Shown here: one piece after another, positions 25,823 through 36,818 of the stretch
Layout of the letters: each line of letters opens with the position of its first letter
Numbering within the stretch: position 1 is the stretch's first letter
Origin: Glomus cerebriforme
Taxonomy: Eukaryota; Glomeromycota; Glomeromycetes; Glomerales; Glomeraceae
Reading direction: 5' to 3'
Length of the DNA stretch: 64,000 nucleotides
Assembly: GCA_003550305.1 (NCBI GenBank)
Contig: QKYT01000052.1
Span: 211,703 to 275,702 of the forward strand
Notes under the pieces: generated by a model
Told to the model about the DNA's origin: nothing
Seen by the model: the letters and a program-made list of their open reading frames with translations, nothing else
Database searches by the model: none
Position numbers and translations under genes: made by a program

Positions 25823-26081
25823 GTTGCGATTAAGGTTGCTTGCCTAAACCTCTTCAAAATCCTATGATTAGTTTTATCAAAATTTTACTATAGATTTATT
25901 ATAGTTTCAGCAGAGTTTTAGCATTTTTGGCAATTATAATAGGTTTCAGCAGTTTTGCTTTTCTTCAGAGTTTGCCAGTTTTTTAATATAACTTTAATAT
26001 AGTTTTGGCAGAATTTCACTTTTTGGTAAAACGCCATCTTGCCTAAACCCCTAGATTTCGGCAAGCAACCTTAGTTGCGAT
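25823..26081. mobile_element. hAT-type MITE (243 bp) with 8-bp target-site duplication
   Basis: The element spans 25831-26073. Its ends are a perfect 14-bp terminal inverted repeat, TAAGGTTGCTTGCC. It is flanked by direct repeats GTTGCGAT at 25823-25830 and 26074-26081. Removing the element and one repeat restores a continuous frame of the host transposase relic (ISCDITIGN). An 8-bp duplication is the signature of hAT-superfamily elements. It is non-coding and internally T-rich with repeated ttttgg/cag words. Confidence 0.85.
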
Positions 26082-26522
26082 ATAACTATAGGGAATATGT
26101 TAAATAAGAATTCTTTTTAAGTATTAAAATTGAAAATAAAAAAATAATTTCTAATACAACTGCATATAAATGGTTAAAGAATTTTGGTTAGTCATTTTAT
26201 ACAGGTCTATAGAAAAGAAAAATATTTATTATGATGGGTATAAGTAACTTAATATACTTGTATATCAGCAAAGAATTTTTAGCAGAAATAGCACAATTAG
26301 AATAATAGATACTAAAACTTTCAGATAATGATATTATGATGTTGATAGAACTCAATTTAAATGAAAGTAAAAAAAGATATATATTGGTAACTTATGATAA
26401 ATCAATGTTTTATATTAATGATGGCAAAAAAACATTTTGAAAACTAAGGATAAGTCTGCAAATAGGCAATTAAGAAATAATTATGATTTGTGATATTGCA
26501 AATAATTGTAAAAATTAAGGTC

Positions 26523-26930
26523 TGATTCTACAATTCTGTATAATTGTGGCCAAAATTATATATTATAAACTTTATTAAAGTATAACTGATGCTAGAATAA
26601 TAATTTTATTACTATTTGAATCCTTTCATAGAGATGAATTGATTAATATAATATTTATTAAAATCTAATCATTGATTATGTTTTGTTTCTAAAAATTATT
26701 AAATGTTTGTATAGTTATATCTCTATCAATATTGATGTTAAAAAAAACAATATTTATACTATTTAATTCATCTCAATAAGAGGATTCAAATGGTATAAAT
26801 TTTAATAAAATCTAATTACTAGATCTTAAGTAATTTGCAATTTTGTATTTTATATAAATTATATAATTGGAATTGCAAAATTGCAGATTACTATGTACAA
26901 TTCAATTTAAAATTCTGCAATATTGTAGAT
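26523..26930. mobile_element. Probable second MITE inside the dead DDE transposase
   Basis: The left end (about 26523-26545, TCTACAATTCTGTATAATTG) matches the reverse complement of the right end (about 26905-26930, TCTACAATATTGCAGAATT). Inside, two arms pair: tttgaatcctttcatagag near 26610-26635 and ctcaataagaggattcaaa near 26770-26790. The host frame appears to resume after it. Target duplication not clear. Confidence 0.5.
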
Positions 26931-27805
26931 TTGGAAAAATAATTGCAGCATCATCTTTACTGAAAACCTGTTAAATACCAGCCTTTTCATAAAAAGAGGT
27001 AAGTTTAAGTTTGCATATTAGTAATTTTTTAATAGAAATTAATGATCAATTAAAATTTAAACAAGATGAAGTATATATTATAATAAAATCAGATGCTAAT
27101 TGTGATAGTTGGTGGAAAACTGTAGATTTGATTAAGCAGATAAAATATATTTTATTTAATTATGATTTGTTATTTATTTTAAAATAAATTTATTATTTTA
27201 TAAATTAAATTAGATTACTGAAAAAGCTATTCCAATTTTTGAAAATTGCATCCTGATAAAATTATGATATTTGCATTTAATAATGCAACATTTCATGCTG
27301 CATATATAAAAGATGTCTTAATTATATCAAAAATGAATCTTAAATCAGAAGGTAAGAGAAAGTTTAGAGATGGATTAATGCCTGATGGATCAATATAATT
27401 AATGCATCTTTTAGATAGGCAACTAAAGGGAATTCATTTAATTTTGGAAGAATAATGTGATTTGTGATTAAAAAGTGGATTTAATTGTATTTATTCTGAT
27501 TGTAAAAAATATTCTTCTATTGCAGATAGTTGCTATGCAGTTCATGTGCTTTTACTTCAACCTGATTTTCTAGCACAGAGGCCATAGTTAGAGAAGTTAT
27601 TGAAAATCATAAATACAAAGTTATCTTTTATCCAAAATTTCATTGTAAGTTAAACTTTATTAAAATGTTTTAGAATGCTGCTAAATGTTATACCTGTAAT
27701 AATTATGATTATTCTTTTAAAGGATTAGAAAAAATAGTTATTGAAGCATTAAATTCAATTTCTTTAGAAACAAGATGTGACAAATTCCTGAAAATATAAT
27801 ACTAA

Positions 27806-28535
27806 AAATAAAATTCGTTTCACATGATATTTGACCAATAAAATTTGTTTCACGTGATATGATCGTTGCTTGAGAAATTTGGCCACAAAATAAAAAGTAG
27901 TGGCTTTAGACCATGTGCACCATATTCATGTTATTTCAAAGAAGCTGGCTGGTATTTTATTCAATTTCTTTAAATAATATAATTTGCCTAAAAATTATTA
28001 TAAATATATAAAACTGTTGAATTTATACCTTCAATGGAAAGCTTGTAACTAAATCCAAAATGGGTAAAATTATTGTCAGAAAATGTAATCTGGGATTTTT
28101 AATAGAAAATTTTAATTTAAATCAAATAATTATTAAGTTTACTATTTCACTCATCATTAGTGTCATGTGATCATGTGATACTAATTTATAATTAGTATTA
28201 CTGTTAAGTCTGCGCCTCCTGCAGACGCTAAGTGCTCAATTTTGGCTTCGCCAAAATTGACATTCAGGTGATATGTTCTAGCTAGAAACCAAAATTTAGT
28301 AAAGCAAAAAATGGTTGAATATTTGAAATGATCGATGATTGTATCTAATTCTAAAGCATAGAACTTTATTGGCTTTATTAAATTTTTTTATATAGATGTC
28401 TAATTATTATGGATTAAAATTAATTTTCTCATACAGTATAAACTAAAGAATTAAATTTAATACTAAAGGTACAACTGAAAAAAAAATTAAAATAGCTACT
28501 TTATTGCATTATAGAAATAGTAATATTATTAATTA
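27806..28535. other. Intergenic DNA with a small direct repeat and a strong hairpin
   Basis: A 25-30 bp word (aaaatt[c/t]gtttcac[a/g]tgata) occurs twice at about 27810-27860. A perfect hairpin lies at about 28235-28260 (TCAATTTTGGC / GCCAAAATTGA with loop TTC) in a short GC-rich patch. This could be the edge of a small element. No gene seen. Confidence 0.45.
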
Positions 28536-31500
28536 TTACTTACTATGATCTATAAGTTCATCTCGAATTCCCAATGCATCTGCTACTGTGAATCTCCATC
28601 CCAAATTATTATTTTTCACTTTATTAATACCTTTGATGAGAAGTTTTTCTTGCCATTCGGAATATTCAATTGTTACTGATCTAATAACTGGATTTCTTCC
28701 TTTAACATTTGCTTCTGAATAAATTTTATCCGCTGTTTTTCTACTATCTATTTCTCGTACTGATTCCAATCGCTCTAATTGTTGTTCCAATTCTTGTTTA
28801 TCATTTTGACGTTTCTCTGCTTTCTTTTTCTTCCTGTGACTCCTTTTGTTGTTTGAAGAATCATCATCAACATTACCAACCATAGTATCTGTTGTTGATT
28901 TCTCTTCGTGAATCAGTACTGTACGTGCATTGTCAATCTGATCCACAATAAACAATAAAAATATATATAAACTTTCTTCAGCTTTAAACGAAAAAGATAA
29001 CAGAGGAAGTGCTTGGACTATAGTATAAAATAATACAATAAAATAATTCAGTGTAGAATTAGATGTTATAAAGGATTCCTATAATAAATAAATTAATGAA
29101 TAAATAGAATAAAATAATATTGATCCTAAAAAAAATTTATTATTTCAATACCTTTTTTCCTTTGATAATATTGTGAATAATACGAAAATCGCTAATGACA
29201 TTTTGCGATGAAAATTGTTGTTCATCTACTTGATGCTCCAATGAATCATCATTATAACTCGTTTTTTGCTGTTCCTTGAGAAAGTGTAATGATGTTAAAA
29301 TATCGATGAATGAAAATCTTAAACAACATAATGATATCCGTTCTATTTCAGGTGTATAATTAATTCAATTAGTATTTAAAGAAATAAAATAAAAACCTAG
29401 AAAGATTTTAGAAAAACATATATATACCGTCAAATACTAAGTCTGCAATAGCTAATTCATTTAGTTCATTATCTTTATCAATCGTTAACAATTCAGCAGC
29501 TGGTAAACAACCGTAAAAAAATAATTCTTTCAATAACTTATCCAATAAATATGAAGATTCCTCTTCAGCACTGTTTGCAAGTATGTAACAGAATGCAAGA
29601 GGTGCGATTGTTCGGAAAAGATTACGTAAGGAAGGTTTTGTAGTAGTTTGTGACTTGTTTAAAGCCTAATATATCAGTTAAATATAAACAAAAATAGATG
29701 AGATATATTTAATTTTTTTTTTTTTTTTTACATAAGAAACTTACCAAACTAAATTTCTTACACCAATCATCCGATACTCTACAAACTTCCAAAAATGCCA
29801 TCATCCGTTTAATTTCTGTTGTTTTTTCTGACATATTTTCATCATCAACCTCAATCACCATAAATTCTTCTTTAGATAAGTCACAAAAGGAAAAAAGCAT
29901 AGCAGGTATAATAGGTTTTCCTATCCTCAATCCTAATCGAACTTCACACCTTTCAAATAAACTTCGCAAAAAAAGTTGCGTAGTCCAGTCTATAGTAGTT
30001 AAAATTAAAATATTATTAATTGAATAATTAAATATAGTAAATAATTTAATAATTTACCAAATTCCTGAGATTCGTTGTAAAACTGACGAATCAAATTGGT
30101 ATTTGAATTATGAATATCTAACAAAAACGTTTAATGTTAATATCAATAAAATCCTCAGGAATATTAATTATGAATTATAAAATAAAATCAACTTACCATA
30201 TTGATTATAATTGTCTGGAAGGGATGAAATATACCCTGCCAATATTTTTATCAATTTTTTAAGCACCACATATATACTATCTATTTTATTTATCACTAAG
30301 GAAGACATGGCTTTACGTTGATTAAATAGCGACACCATAGATTTCAATAATGAAAAAGGATTTGACCTTATAAACCAATTTGTATCAGCTGGTGGTAATG
30401 TTGACATAGGGTGAAATAAAAGAGCCTTAAGGATATCAAGTGATAAAGACAAAGTGATTTTTCTTCCAATTAAATTTGAGTTCTTCAAGTAAGGCATTAC
30501 ACAATACTTGACATATTCTCTGATATCAAGTAAAATATTATTATTGCTCCATTCTCCTATATCCAAAAGAGTCAATTCTATGGGTTTTTTAGCAGTATTA
30601 CCCTTTTTCACATGAATTTATTTTAAATATAAGTTATTGAATAATCAACAAGAAACAAGATGACTGAAAAATGTAAGCTCTACTTTACCATCATCGCAAG
30701 AATAAGGAAATCAATCAAGTTTTTTTGTTCTTGTAAGTTAAAACAAAAGGTTCCTTTGTCAAGTGAAGACATTTTACATTGGATCACTTTAATCAACAAA
30801 GCAGGAGACTTTGAAGTTTGACGGAACCAACATACTGATCCAATTTCACGTAAAATATCAAGAATTAATATTCCTTCGCCTTTATTATGTATACAGTCCA
30901 ATAATAATCTGTCGAGCATAAAATAAGGTGCAACCATTGATAACTGTATAAACAAATAAATTATTGAAAATAAGTAACGAATAAATATATAAAAATAATT
31001 TAAATTTAAACATTGATTATACCTCAATAAGTGCGTCTATATCACTAGATCTAATATATTCCTCTTTATTTTTAACTATTAGCTGCGATTTATCATCACC
31101 ATCTATTTGGCTGTTTGTCTCCGCTGTGAAAACTATTTGATTACAGAGCGTAGTAAGACGCTGATTATATTCAAATGGCCATATTGACCAATCGTCAAAA
31201 ATAGGTGCTTTAATGTTTGTATCAGAAGGTCTGTTTAATAAATAAGTAAGCTTTTGTAGAAATTATTCTAAATCTTAGAAATAGCTTTCATAAAAATTAC
31301 CTGTCATTTAACATAAAATCACGAAATAAACATCTTGTATGGCGGGATAATAGAGAGAATGCTTTAAGGAATAGATTCATACCAGTCTTTTGATTATTTA
31401 AATATTAATTAGTTTGATGAAATATTTTAAAAATAATGATTTGATTATATTCATATACTTGCTTTAATTTCAGGCACAGTTCCACCAGGACTTTTAATGA

Positions 31501-33869
31501 GCCTTTTAATACTCTGATATACTTCTCGTTGAAATCCATATTCACCTATCAACTCACTAAAAATATCTTCATTTATGTTTAAGCTGGTCGTGTAATAATA
31601 AGGATATGAATATAAAAATAAAAAGCTTCAAAGAAATCGGGAATGATATTGATTTACTTACTCGTTAAATAGATCCACATATTGCAGCATTAATTTTAAA
31701 AGAGATACGAATCCAAGACGTCGAAATCTGATAGAGTTTATCACCCAATGACAATAACTGGATAGATCTTTTTTTGTTAGACCTTCTATTGGCGTTCTTA
31801 ATTTGAAAGTCAAGTCAGAGTCTTCCATTCGATTAGCAAATGATACATCATAATTAAGATTTTGTCGCAGATAATGACAAATCGTGATAAATGCCTCTTC
31901 GTGCTTATTTAAAGGTTCGGAATTTTTTGAATTCATATGATAAGCTGCTTTTAGATTTAAAGTTGCATTTCGATATTCTGATTTATCCTCTTGTAAACTA
32001 GATCGATCAAACTTTCTATTAACTGTCATATAACACCAATTCACACATTAACAAAAAAAATAGAATGTATATTTTACCGATGAGCTATTCTTTTTGATCG
32101 AAACTAGAGAATTGAACGATTTTAATCAAATTAAGAGTTATTATAGAAAATTTCAAATATTATTTACCTCTAAATTAGAAAGCTTTTTTTGTGGTTCGGC
32201 ATCAATATATTTTATGAGATTATTGATTGATTCGTTATCATTAGAATATATTCCATTAAGTGAATTTAATGAATCTAATTATATTGAACGAACGATTCAA
32301 TAAATTTGTGTTATATTATTTTCATTTTAATATATACCAATATTAAACACATTACTGGTCAGATTTGCTTTTTTTAGCCGCTGAATTACTCGATGCATTA
32401 TTAATTTCATTAAAGAATTGACTTGATAAGCCTGTTGTTCATCCTTACAAATGATAAACGCAAGATAATCAAATAAGCATAACAATTGATAAAGATATTT
32501 ATGATTATCTCTAGGGGCTCGTTGCAGATTTGCATGTAAATCTTCAAATAATCTAAAATCATTAAATAAGAAATGTAATATATTATATAGTTTTAATAAA
32601 TAAAAGTAATATTAATATTGAAAGAGTAGTATCTTACTTTGAAGTATTGTCGATTTGAGTTGTATTCTTACTTTTTAATTTTACTGGTTGATAAACACGT
32701 TTTTGACGCGATTTTGCTTGGGAATCTAAATCAGGATAATATAAAGTCGAAAAGAAATAATCTATTTCAGCATTATTCTGAATATTTTCAAGATTTTGTG
32801 AAGTATCAAGTTTTTGACTCGATGATAGATTAGAATCTAAATGATTTTCGATGTGTCTCGCGGTAGAACGAAACAATTCAATAAAAAGTTGATCATCTAA
32901 TAATATATAATAGAAAGAAGTTTGCATAAGAATTTAAATCAAGCTAGTATCTTTCATATTATGGGATACAAAGAAATTATATAAATAAAAATGTTACCCG
33001 CTTTAATAATTTTGCCGTATTCTACAATCATTTGCAATAAGCTCGAAATCAATTCTGATCTATGTTGATCATCAAGACTGTTGCACACATTTAAAGCTGG
33101 ATCATAAACAACTTTAAAACCATATGATGGAGTTGAATATATTACATTCTCAATAATCTTTTGAACCGTCTATTGAAGAACATACAATTTAAATAGATAA
33201 ATTAAACAATTGCAAACAGAAAAAGAAAAGTAAACGTTAATTACCAGACGTGGAATCGAGTATAATAATTTTCTAAATTCGTTTTCCATATTTAACGTTT
33301 CTATCAATTCCAAGTATAGATCTGTACTCATTTTATATTTCACCTTAAGAATATTATAATCCAATTGATCTAAAAGAAAATCATCAAGTTAAATATAAAA
33401 GATTCCTTTATAGCATATTATGTTTTTAAAATTTATTATAAACACCCGCTTGAACTTGATGTTGTTGCCATATTTCAAACAAAAGCGAAGTAAGAACAAA
33501 CTTGTTGGTTTCTAAATCGCTTGTGGAAATTATAAGTTGTGTAAAGATAGGAGCAAGATAGTCGCGACTTTCTTGCCTTTTTGAATAATTATGAAAAAAA
33601 AAATTTTTTAATATCGAACCATTTTAAATTCTTTTAAGAATTTGTGTAAAAATTATAAAAATTATTTTATTACGCTAAATATTTATCATTACATAGTACT
33701 ATAAAAGGAACTATAATATTTACGTGCTAAAATCTTTTCCCTCAAGAGCCGAAAAGGCACACAAAATATCATTCTAATTCAATGTAATAGATATTAGCCC
33801 TTTAACTCAAAACAGGAACAAATAAACAATAATTATAATTAATACTTTGAAATATTCTATAAACGACAT
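28536..33869 (-). CDS. Large 20-exon gene, unrecognised 1224-aa protein
   Basis: Exons: 33869-33846, 33773-33724, 33576-33446, 33369-33245, 33169-32998, 32896-32638, 32552-32338, 32274-32168, 32103-32078, 32015-31662, 31583-31463, 31386-31301, 31230-31023, 30943-30689, 30602-30197, 30117-30058, 29989-29745, 29665-29428, 29342-29152, 28937-28536. All junctions keep one frame. The intron after 31463 uses a GC donor (GCAAGT); the first exon is only 8 codons and the least certain. The protein starts MSFIEYFKNDILCAFSAL and looks mostly alpha-helical, with Leu/Ile-rich amphipathic segments typical of scaffold or HEAT/ARM-like proteins. The C-terminal exon has a basic patch (KRSHRKKKKAEKRQ) followed by a coiled-coil-like stretch (QELEQQLERLESVREI), possibly a nuclear localisation signal. 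There is no signal peptide or membrane segment. I compared it from memory with Mediator, Integrator and Fanconi subunits without a convincing match. Confidence 0.8.
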
Positions 33870-34010
33870 AATTGAGAAAGGATGTATATTAACGTGAGAT
33901 CTACCCACGAAAATTTATAAATTTTTACTTCCACGTGATAACAGGTGACAGAGAAATTTCCATAAAATGTAACCCTAATTTTTGAAGGCATTGAAATCAC
34001 GCCAAAAATT
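33870..34010. promoter_or_regulatory. Short intergenic segment upstream of the 20-exon gene
   Basis: Presumed promoter region for the minus-strand gene starting at 33869, inferred only from position. No TATA box or motif is diagnostic in such AT-rich DNA. Confidence 0.3.
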
Positions 34011-35110
34011 TTGTCACCATATAATAGAACTATTTTATTAAATTGGTCTATTAAATCATCAAATTTTTTATGGACTTCCTTGTCTAATAGTTTGACTAAA
34101 TGTACGAGGCAAAAACATTCGTCTCTTATCTCTTATGTCAAAATCAAACAAAGCAAGATGATCAACTATATGTTTGATGTTTTCGACAAGAGTTGGAAAA
34201 AGATTATCTCAACATATGAAACCTTATCGAAAAAGGTGCTTTACAATTATGATTACGCACGGTTAATTAAGTTAATTACACGATTGAAAAATTACGATTC
34301 GTATTAAAAATGGCTGAATTGATTTCTTAATGATATGAAATCGAATAATTTGAATTTATCCCTAAATTCATATGAATTAATAATAGTTATGTATGCGAAA
34401 TGTTAACGGAATGTCAAAAGAACATGTCCATACGTATATTAGTTATAATTAGTACTGTATAATACATGTAATATGAAATGTTCAATGTTGTGCGTCAGAT
34501 CCTATTTGGGGCGATTTTTATAACATTAGTCATCGCGTCTTTTAAACGTGTCAAATTACGTTTCGGCAAAATAAGAAAATTACTGGTGCACTAAGAAATG
34601 GAAAAAAGGGTCTACCACGGATTTTTACAAGTTCGTAATTTAAAAAGTGCGGAAAAATGTCTCGAGATAATGTCTTCCATGAAGGTTAAACTTAACGCTA
34701 ATCACTCTAATGTGGCTAATTTAGGAGATTATGAAAAACTTATGCACTATGCCGATCCTATCATTAAGATTTCAAGGACGATACATTTGCTTTATAATAG
34801 TAAATATTAAACCAGGTCCAGATAAATTTGTAAATAAAATTTAATGGCACGCCTCAAATTTGATCAGATGTCAAAATCAACATTAAATTCGAATGTCATA
34901 ACGGTCAATACTTTTACTAATGACTGTATTAATCAACAAAATCTTAAAGAGGAAAAGAAATATTTAATAAAATGGTTAAATGTGGAATTTCTCCGAATAT
35001 GAAAGTCTACAATACGTTATTAAAAGGATATCTAAGTCTTTAAGACATTGATCCTGATGCTATCAATTATAATACTTTGATGCAATATATTAAAGGACAA
35101 ACAGAATAAA
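34011..35110 (+). pseudogene. Pentatricopeptide-repeat (PPR) protein pseudogene
   Basis: Several PPR-like segments lie on the plus strand in order but in different frames. The first is YDYARLIKLITRLKNYDSY-stop-KWLN-stop (34248 onward), then LNLSLNSYELIIVMYAKC. The next is VYHGFLQVRNLKSAEKCLEI then MSSMKVKLNANH (34598 onward). Then NVITVNTFTNDCINQQNLKE and, after a one-base shift, MVKCGISPNMKVYNTLLKGY (about 34890-35040), then DAINYNTLMQYIKG. These match the PPR consensus (V-T-Y-N-T-L-I, A-x-x-L-x-x-M, G-x-x-P-N). Internal stops and at least two frameshifts show it is dead. PPR proteins usually bind organellar RNA, so a functional copy probably exists elsewhere. Confidence 0.6.
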
Positions 35111-35351
35111 TTTAGAATATTACCAATGAAATTACATTGAACATGTGTTTTATGTACTGTAAAAGGACGAAAACAGAAATAACTTTGTTGACGCTAACTT
35201 TAGAATTTATTGCATCCCAAAATGAAGACTAGAAAAGCTTCTTTTTTTTATTAATAAAAAATTTAAGAATAAAAAAAGGTCAAATGGAATAATTTTTATA
35301 AATAATATTTTATAAGATATGTAGATATAACTATATAATTTGCAATAAGGT

Positions 35352-36818
35352 TCAAGGAAGAAGAATGCGATTTTTGTATGATTCGAGTCTATTAAAACAA
35401 AATTTGTATACGGTGAAGCACAGAAGGGAAAAAAAGGAGAAAATAGCTAAAAGATAAAGTGTGAAATAAAGCAAGACCGAGGATTCCGAGAACGGATTAT
35501 GTTCAGGGCTAGTAGGGTTGATAGGAGGATAGGAATCGGGGTAGTCGGGGTAAGGATCGGGGTAAGGATCGGGGTAAGGATCAGGGTAAGTAGGATTAGT
35601 AGGATTAGGATTAGGACTAGAATTAGTCGGGATCGAAGATGGGGGATTCGGATTGAGTTTAATAGGAATTGCTTCAATTAATGCATCATATCCATAGCCA
35701 TCCATTCTTAAAGTACCTTTTGTACTAATAATAAGGGAATTCCCTTCCTCAGTTATACTTTCAGCATCATAATATTCCTTTTGAAGGTAACATCTAAGCG
35801 CATTAGCGTCGACATCAGTCATTGGAACAATCTTTCCATTTTCGTCTAGTCTATCCGCTTTGGCAGTGATTCGAATTTTTGCTTTGAATGGTATATTAAT
35901 TCTAATCTTATCTACCGAGCTATTGACCATTATCGAGGTATTGGATGGTACTTTGACTTTCTGTTGGATACGATATTTAACTTCTTCACTTACAGATTCC
36001 CTATATTCTTCTTCGTACGTTGAATTGAATTCACTTTTAATCCCGCCATGGAAACCTGTGTTTATCCCTAATAACCCAAAAATGGTTCTACCAATATTAA
36101 ACGACAAACCAATATCCTTTATGACTTTGAATGACTCTGACTTTCTGATTCTCAAAGTATAACTATTTACTTTCCTTTCGGTTTTATCGATTGTTTGTAT
36201 TATTGTTGCATTTGTCGGATTGCGAATTAAAATACTACCGCTTAGGAGGCTGGTGCGTGTCTTGTAACGATCCAGTTTATATTTTAGATCTGGAGGATAT
36301 TCAAAGTTTTCGACTACCGCGTTTAATTTATAATTGCTTGGTTTAATAGACCATTGTTGATAAGAATTGGTCTTAGAACTAGAGCCGATATAAACATCTC
36401 GACCATTGCTATCTAAATTACGAGATTCAGAATTCGCATGAGCAATATTATATATATCATCATTAATCTTTTTAAATATCCATTGCTGATACCGGTTAGA
36501 TAAACTAGGAGTACCGAAGTATGTTTTTTGGCCATCACTATCTAAATTCAAACTTGTTTTTGCGCTTATGATATTATAATCATTGTCATTAGCCTTTCGA
36601 AATGACCAATATTGGTATGGGTTAAATGCAGAACTGACATAAATATCGTTGCCATCACTATCCAAGTTCGAACCAGACTTCAAATGCACAATTTTATATG
36701 TAATTCCCTCTACCAGACTAAAATCTTGGGCGGAATCGGAATTTGTGTTAACCTTATTATTAGGAATCAAAGCACAATACGTATGAACTATAAAAAAGAA
36801 CAGAAAATAAGGTTTCAT
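35352..36818 (-). CDS. Secreted/membrane-anchored protein with ricin-like beta-trefoil and aerolysin-like domain
   Basis: This is one exon of 488 aa. A signal peptide (FLFFFIVHTYCAL) is followed at about residues 35-165 by three lectin-type beta-trefoil repeats, each with Asn-Leu-Asp-Ser-(D/N)-Gly and a Q/Y-x-W motif (YQYWSF, YQQWIF, YQQWSI). Residues about 170-385 form a Ser/Thr/Ile/Val-rich, beta-strand-dominated region containing YEEEYRESVSEEVKYRIQQK and KVPSNTSIMVNSSVDKIRI. That is the layout of the aerolysin/ETX-MTX2-like pore module in natterin-type proteins. A Pro/Tyr/Asp linker with PDPY repeats (about 395-440), a membrane helix (VLLYFTLYLLAIFSFFSLLC) and a short basic tail follow. 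By family, the trefoil would bind glycans and the beta module could oligomerise. The C-terminal anchor is unusual for such proteins. Pore formation is inference only. A GPI-like or single-pass topology cannot be told apart with certainty. Confidence 0.75.
   Translation of the reverse strand: MKPYFLFFFIVHTYCALIPNNKVNTNSDSAQDFSLVEGITYKIVHLKSGSNLDSDGNDIYVSSAFNPYQYWSFRKANDNDYNIISAKTSLNLDSDGQKTYFGTPSLSNRYQQWIFKKINDDIYNIAHANSESRNLDSNGRDVYIGSSSKTNSYQQWSIKPSNYKLNAVVENFEYPPDLKYKLDRYKTRTSLLSGSILIRNPTNATIIQTIDKTERKVNSYTLRIRKSESFKVIKDIGLSFNIGRTIFGLLGINTGFHGGIKSEFNSTYEEEYRESVSEEVKYRIQQKVKVPSNTSIMVNSSVDKIRINIPFKAKIRITAKADRLDENGKIVPMTDVDANALRCYLQKEYYDAESITEEGNSLIISTKGTLRMDGYGYDALIEAIPIKLNPNPPSSIPTNSSPNPNPTNPTYPDPYPDPYPDPYPDYPDSYPPINPTSPEHNPFSESSVLLYFTLYLLAIFSFFSLLCFTVYKFCFNRLESYKNRILLP

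Larger units (their letters stand above)
25314..27805 (+). pseudogene. Dead DDE-superfamily transposase, interrupted by nested MITEs
   Basis: Scattered plus-strand blocks give, in order, QYINLRLASYKYIKASK; DIHQIIIEYF and CDITIGNML; SNTTAYKWLKNFG; RYILVTYDKSMFYINDGKK (about 26370-26440, the His/Tyr-Asp-Glu/Lys-Ser-x-Phe-x-x-Asn-Asp block with a catalytic Asp); HPDKIMIFAFNNATFHAAY (about 27245-27310, second Asp region degraded); GKRKFRDGLMPDGSI; and IFYPKFHC-, MLLNVIPV- and YSFKGLEK-type C-terminal blocks to about 27760. This is a fungal plant-pathogen/basidiomycete-type 'DDE superfamily endonuclease' layout as I remember it. There are many stops and frameshifts. It is interrupted by the elements at 25831-26073 and about 26523-26930. 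Almost identical decay to the Tigger relic suggests similar age. Confidence 0.55.

Noticed and set aside
32094..32303. 69-codon plus-strand frame
   Set aside because: Antisense to exons 8 and 9 of the 20-exon gene.
28536..33869. Assignment of the 1224-aa protein to Mediator (MED12/MED23), Integrator or FANCA/FANCI
   Set aside because: No motif of these proteins lines up over more than a few residues when compared from memory.
35447..35677. Frames on both strands over the Pro/Tyr/Asp linker
   Set aside because: Translations of the PDPY repeat in other frames of the beta-trefoil/aerolysin-like gene.
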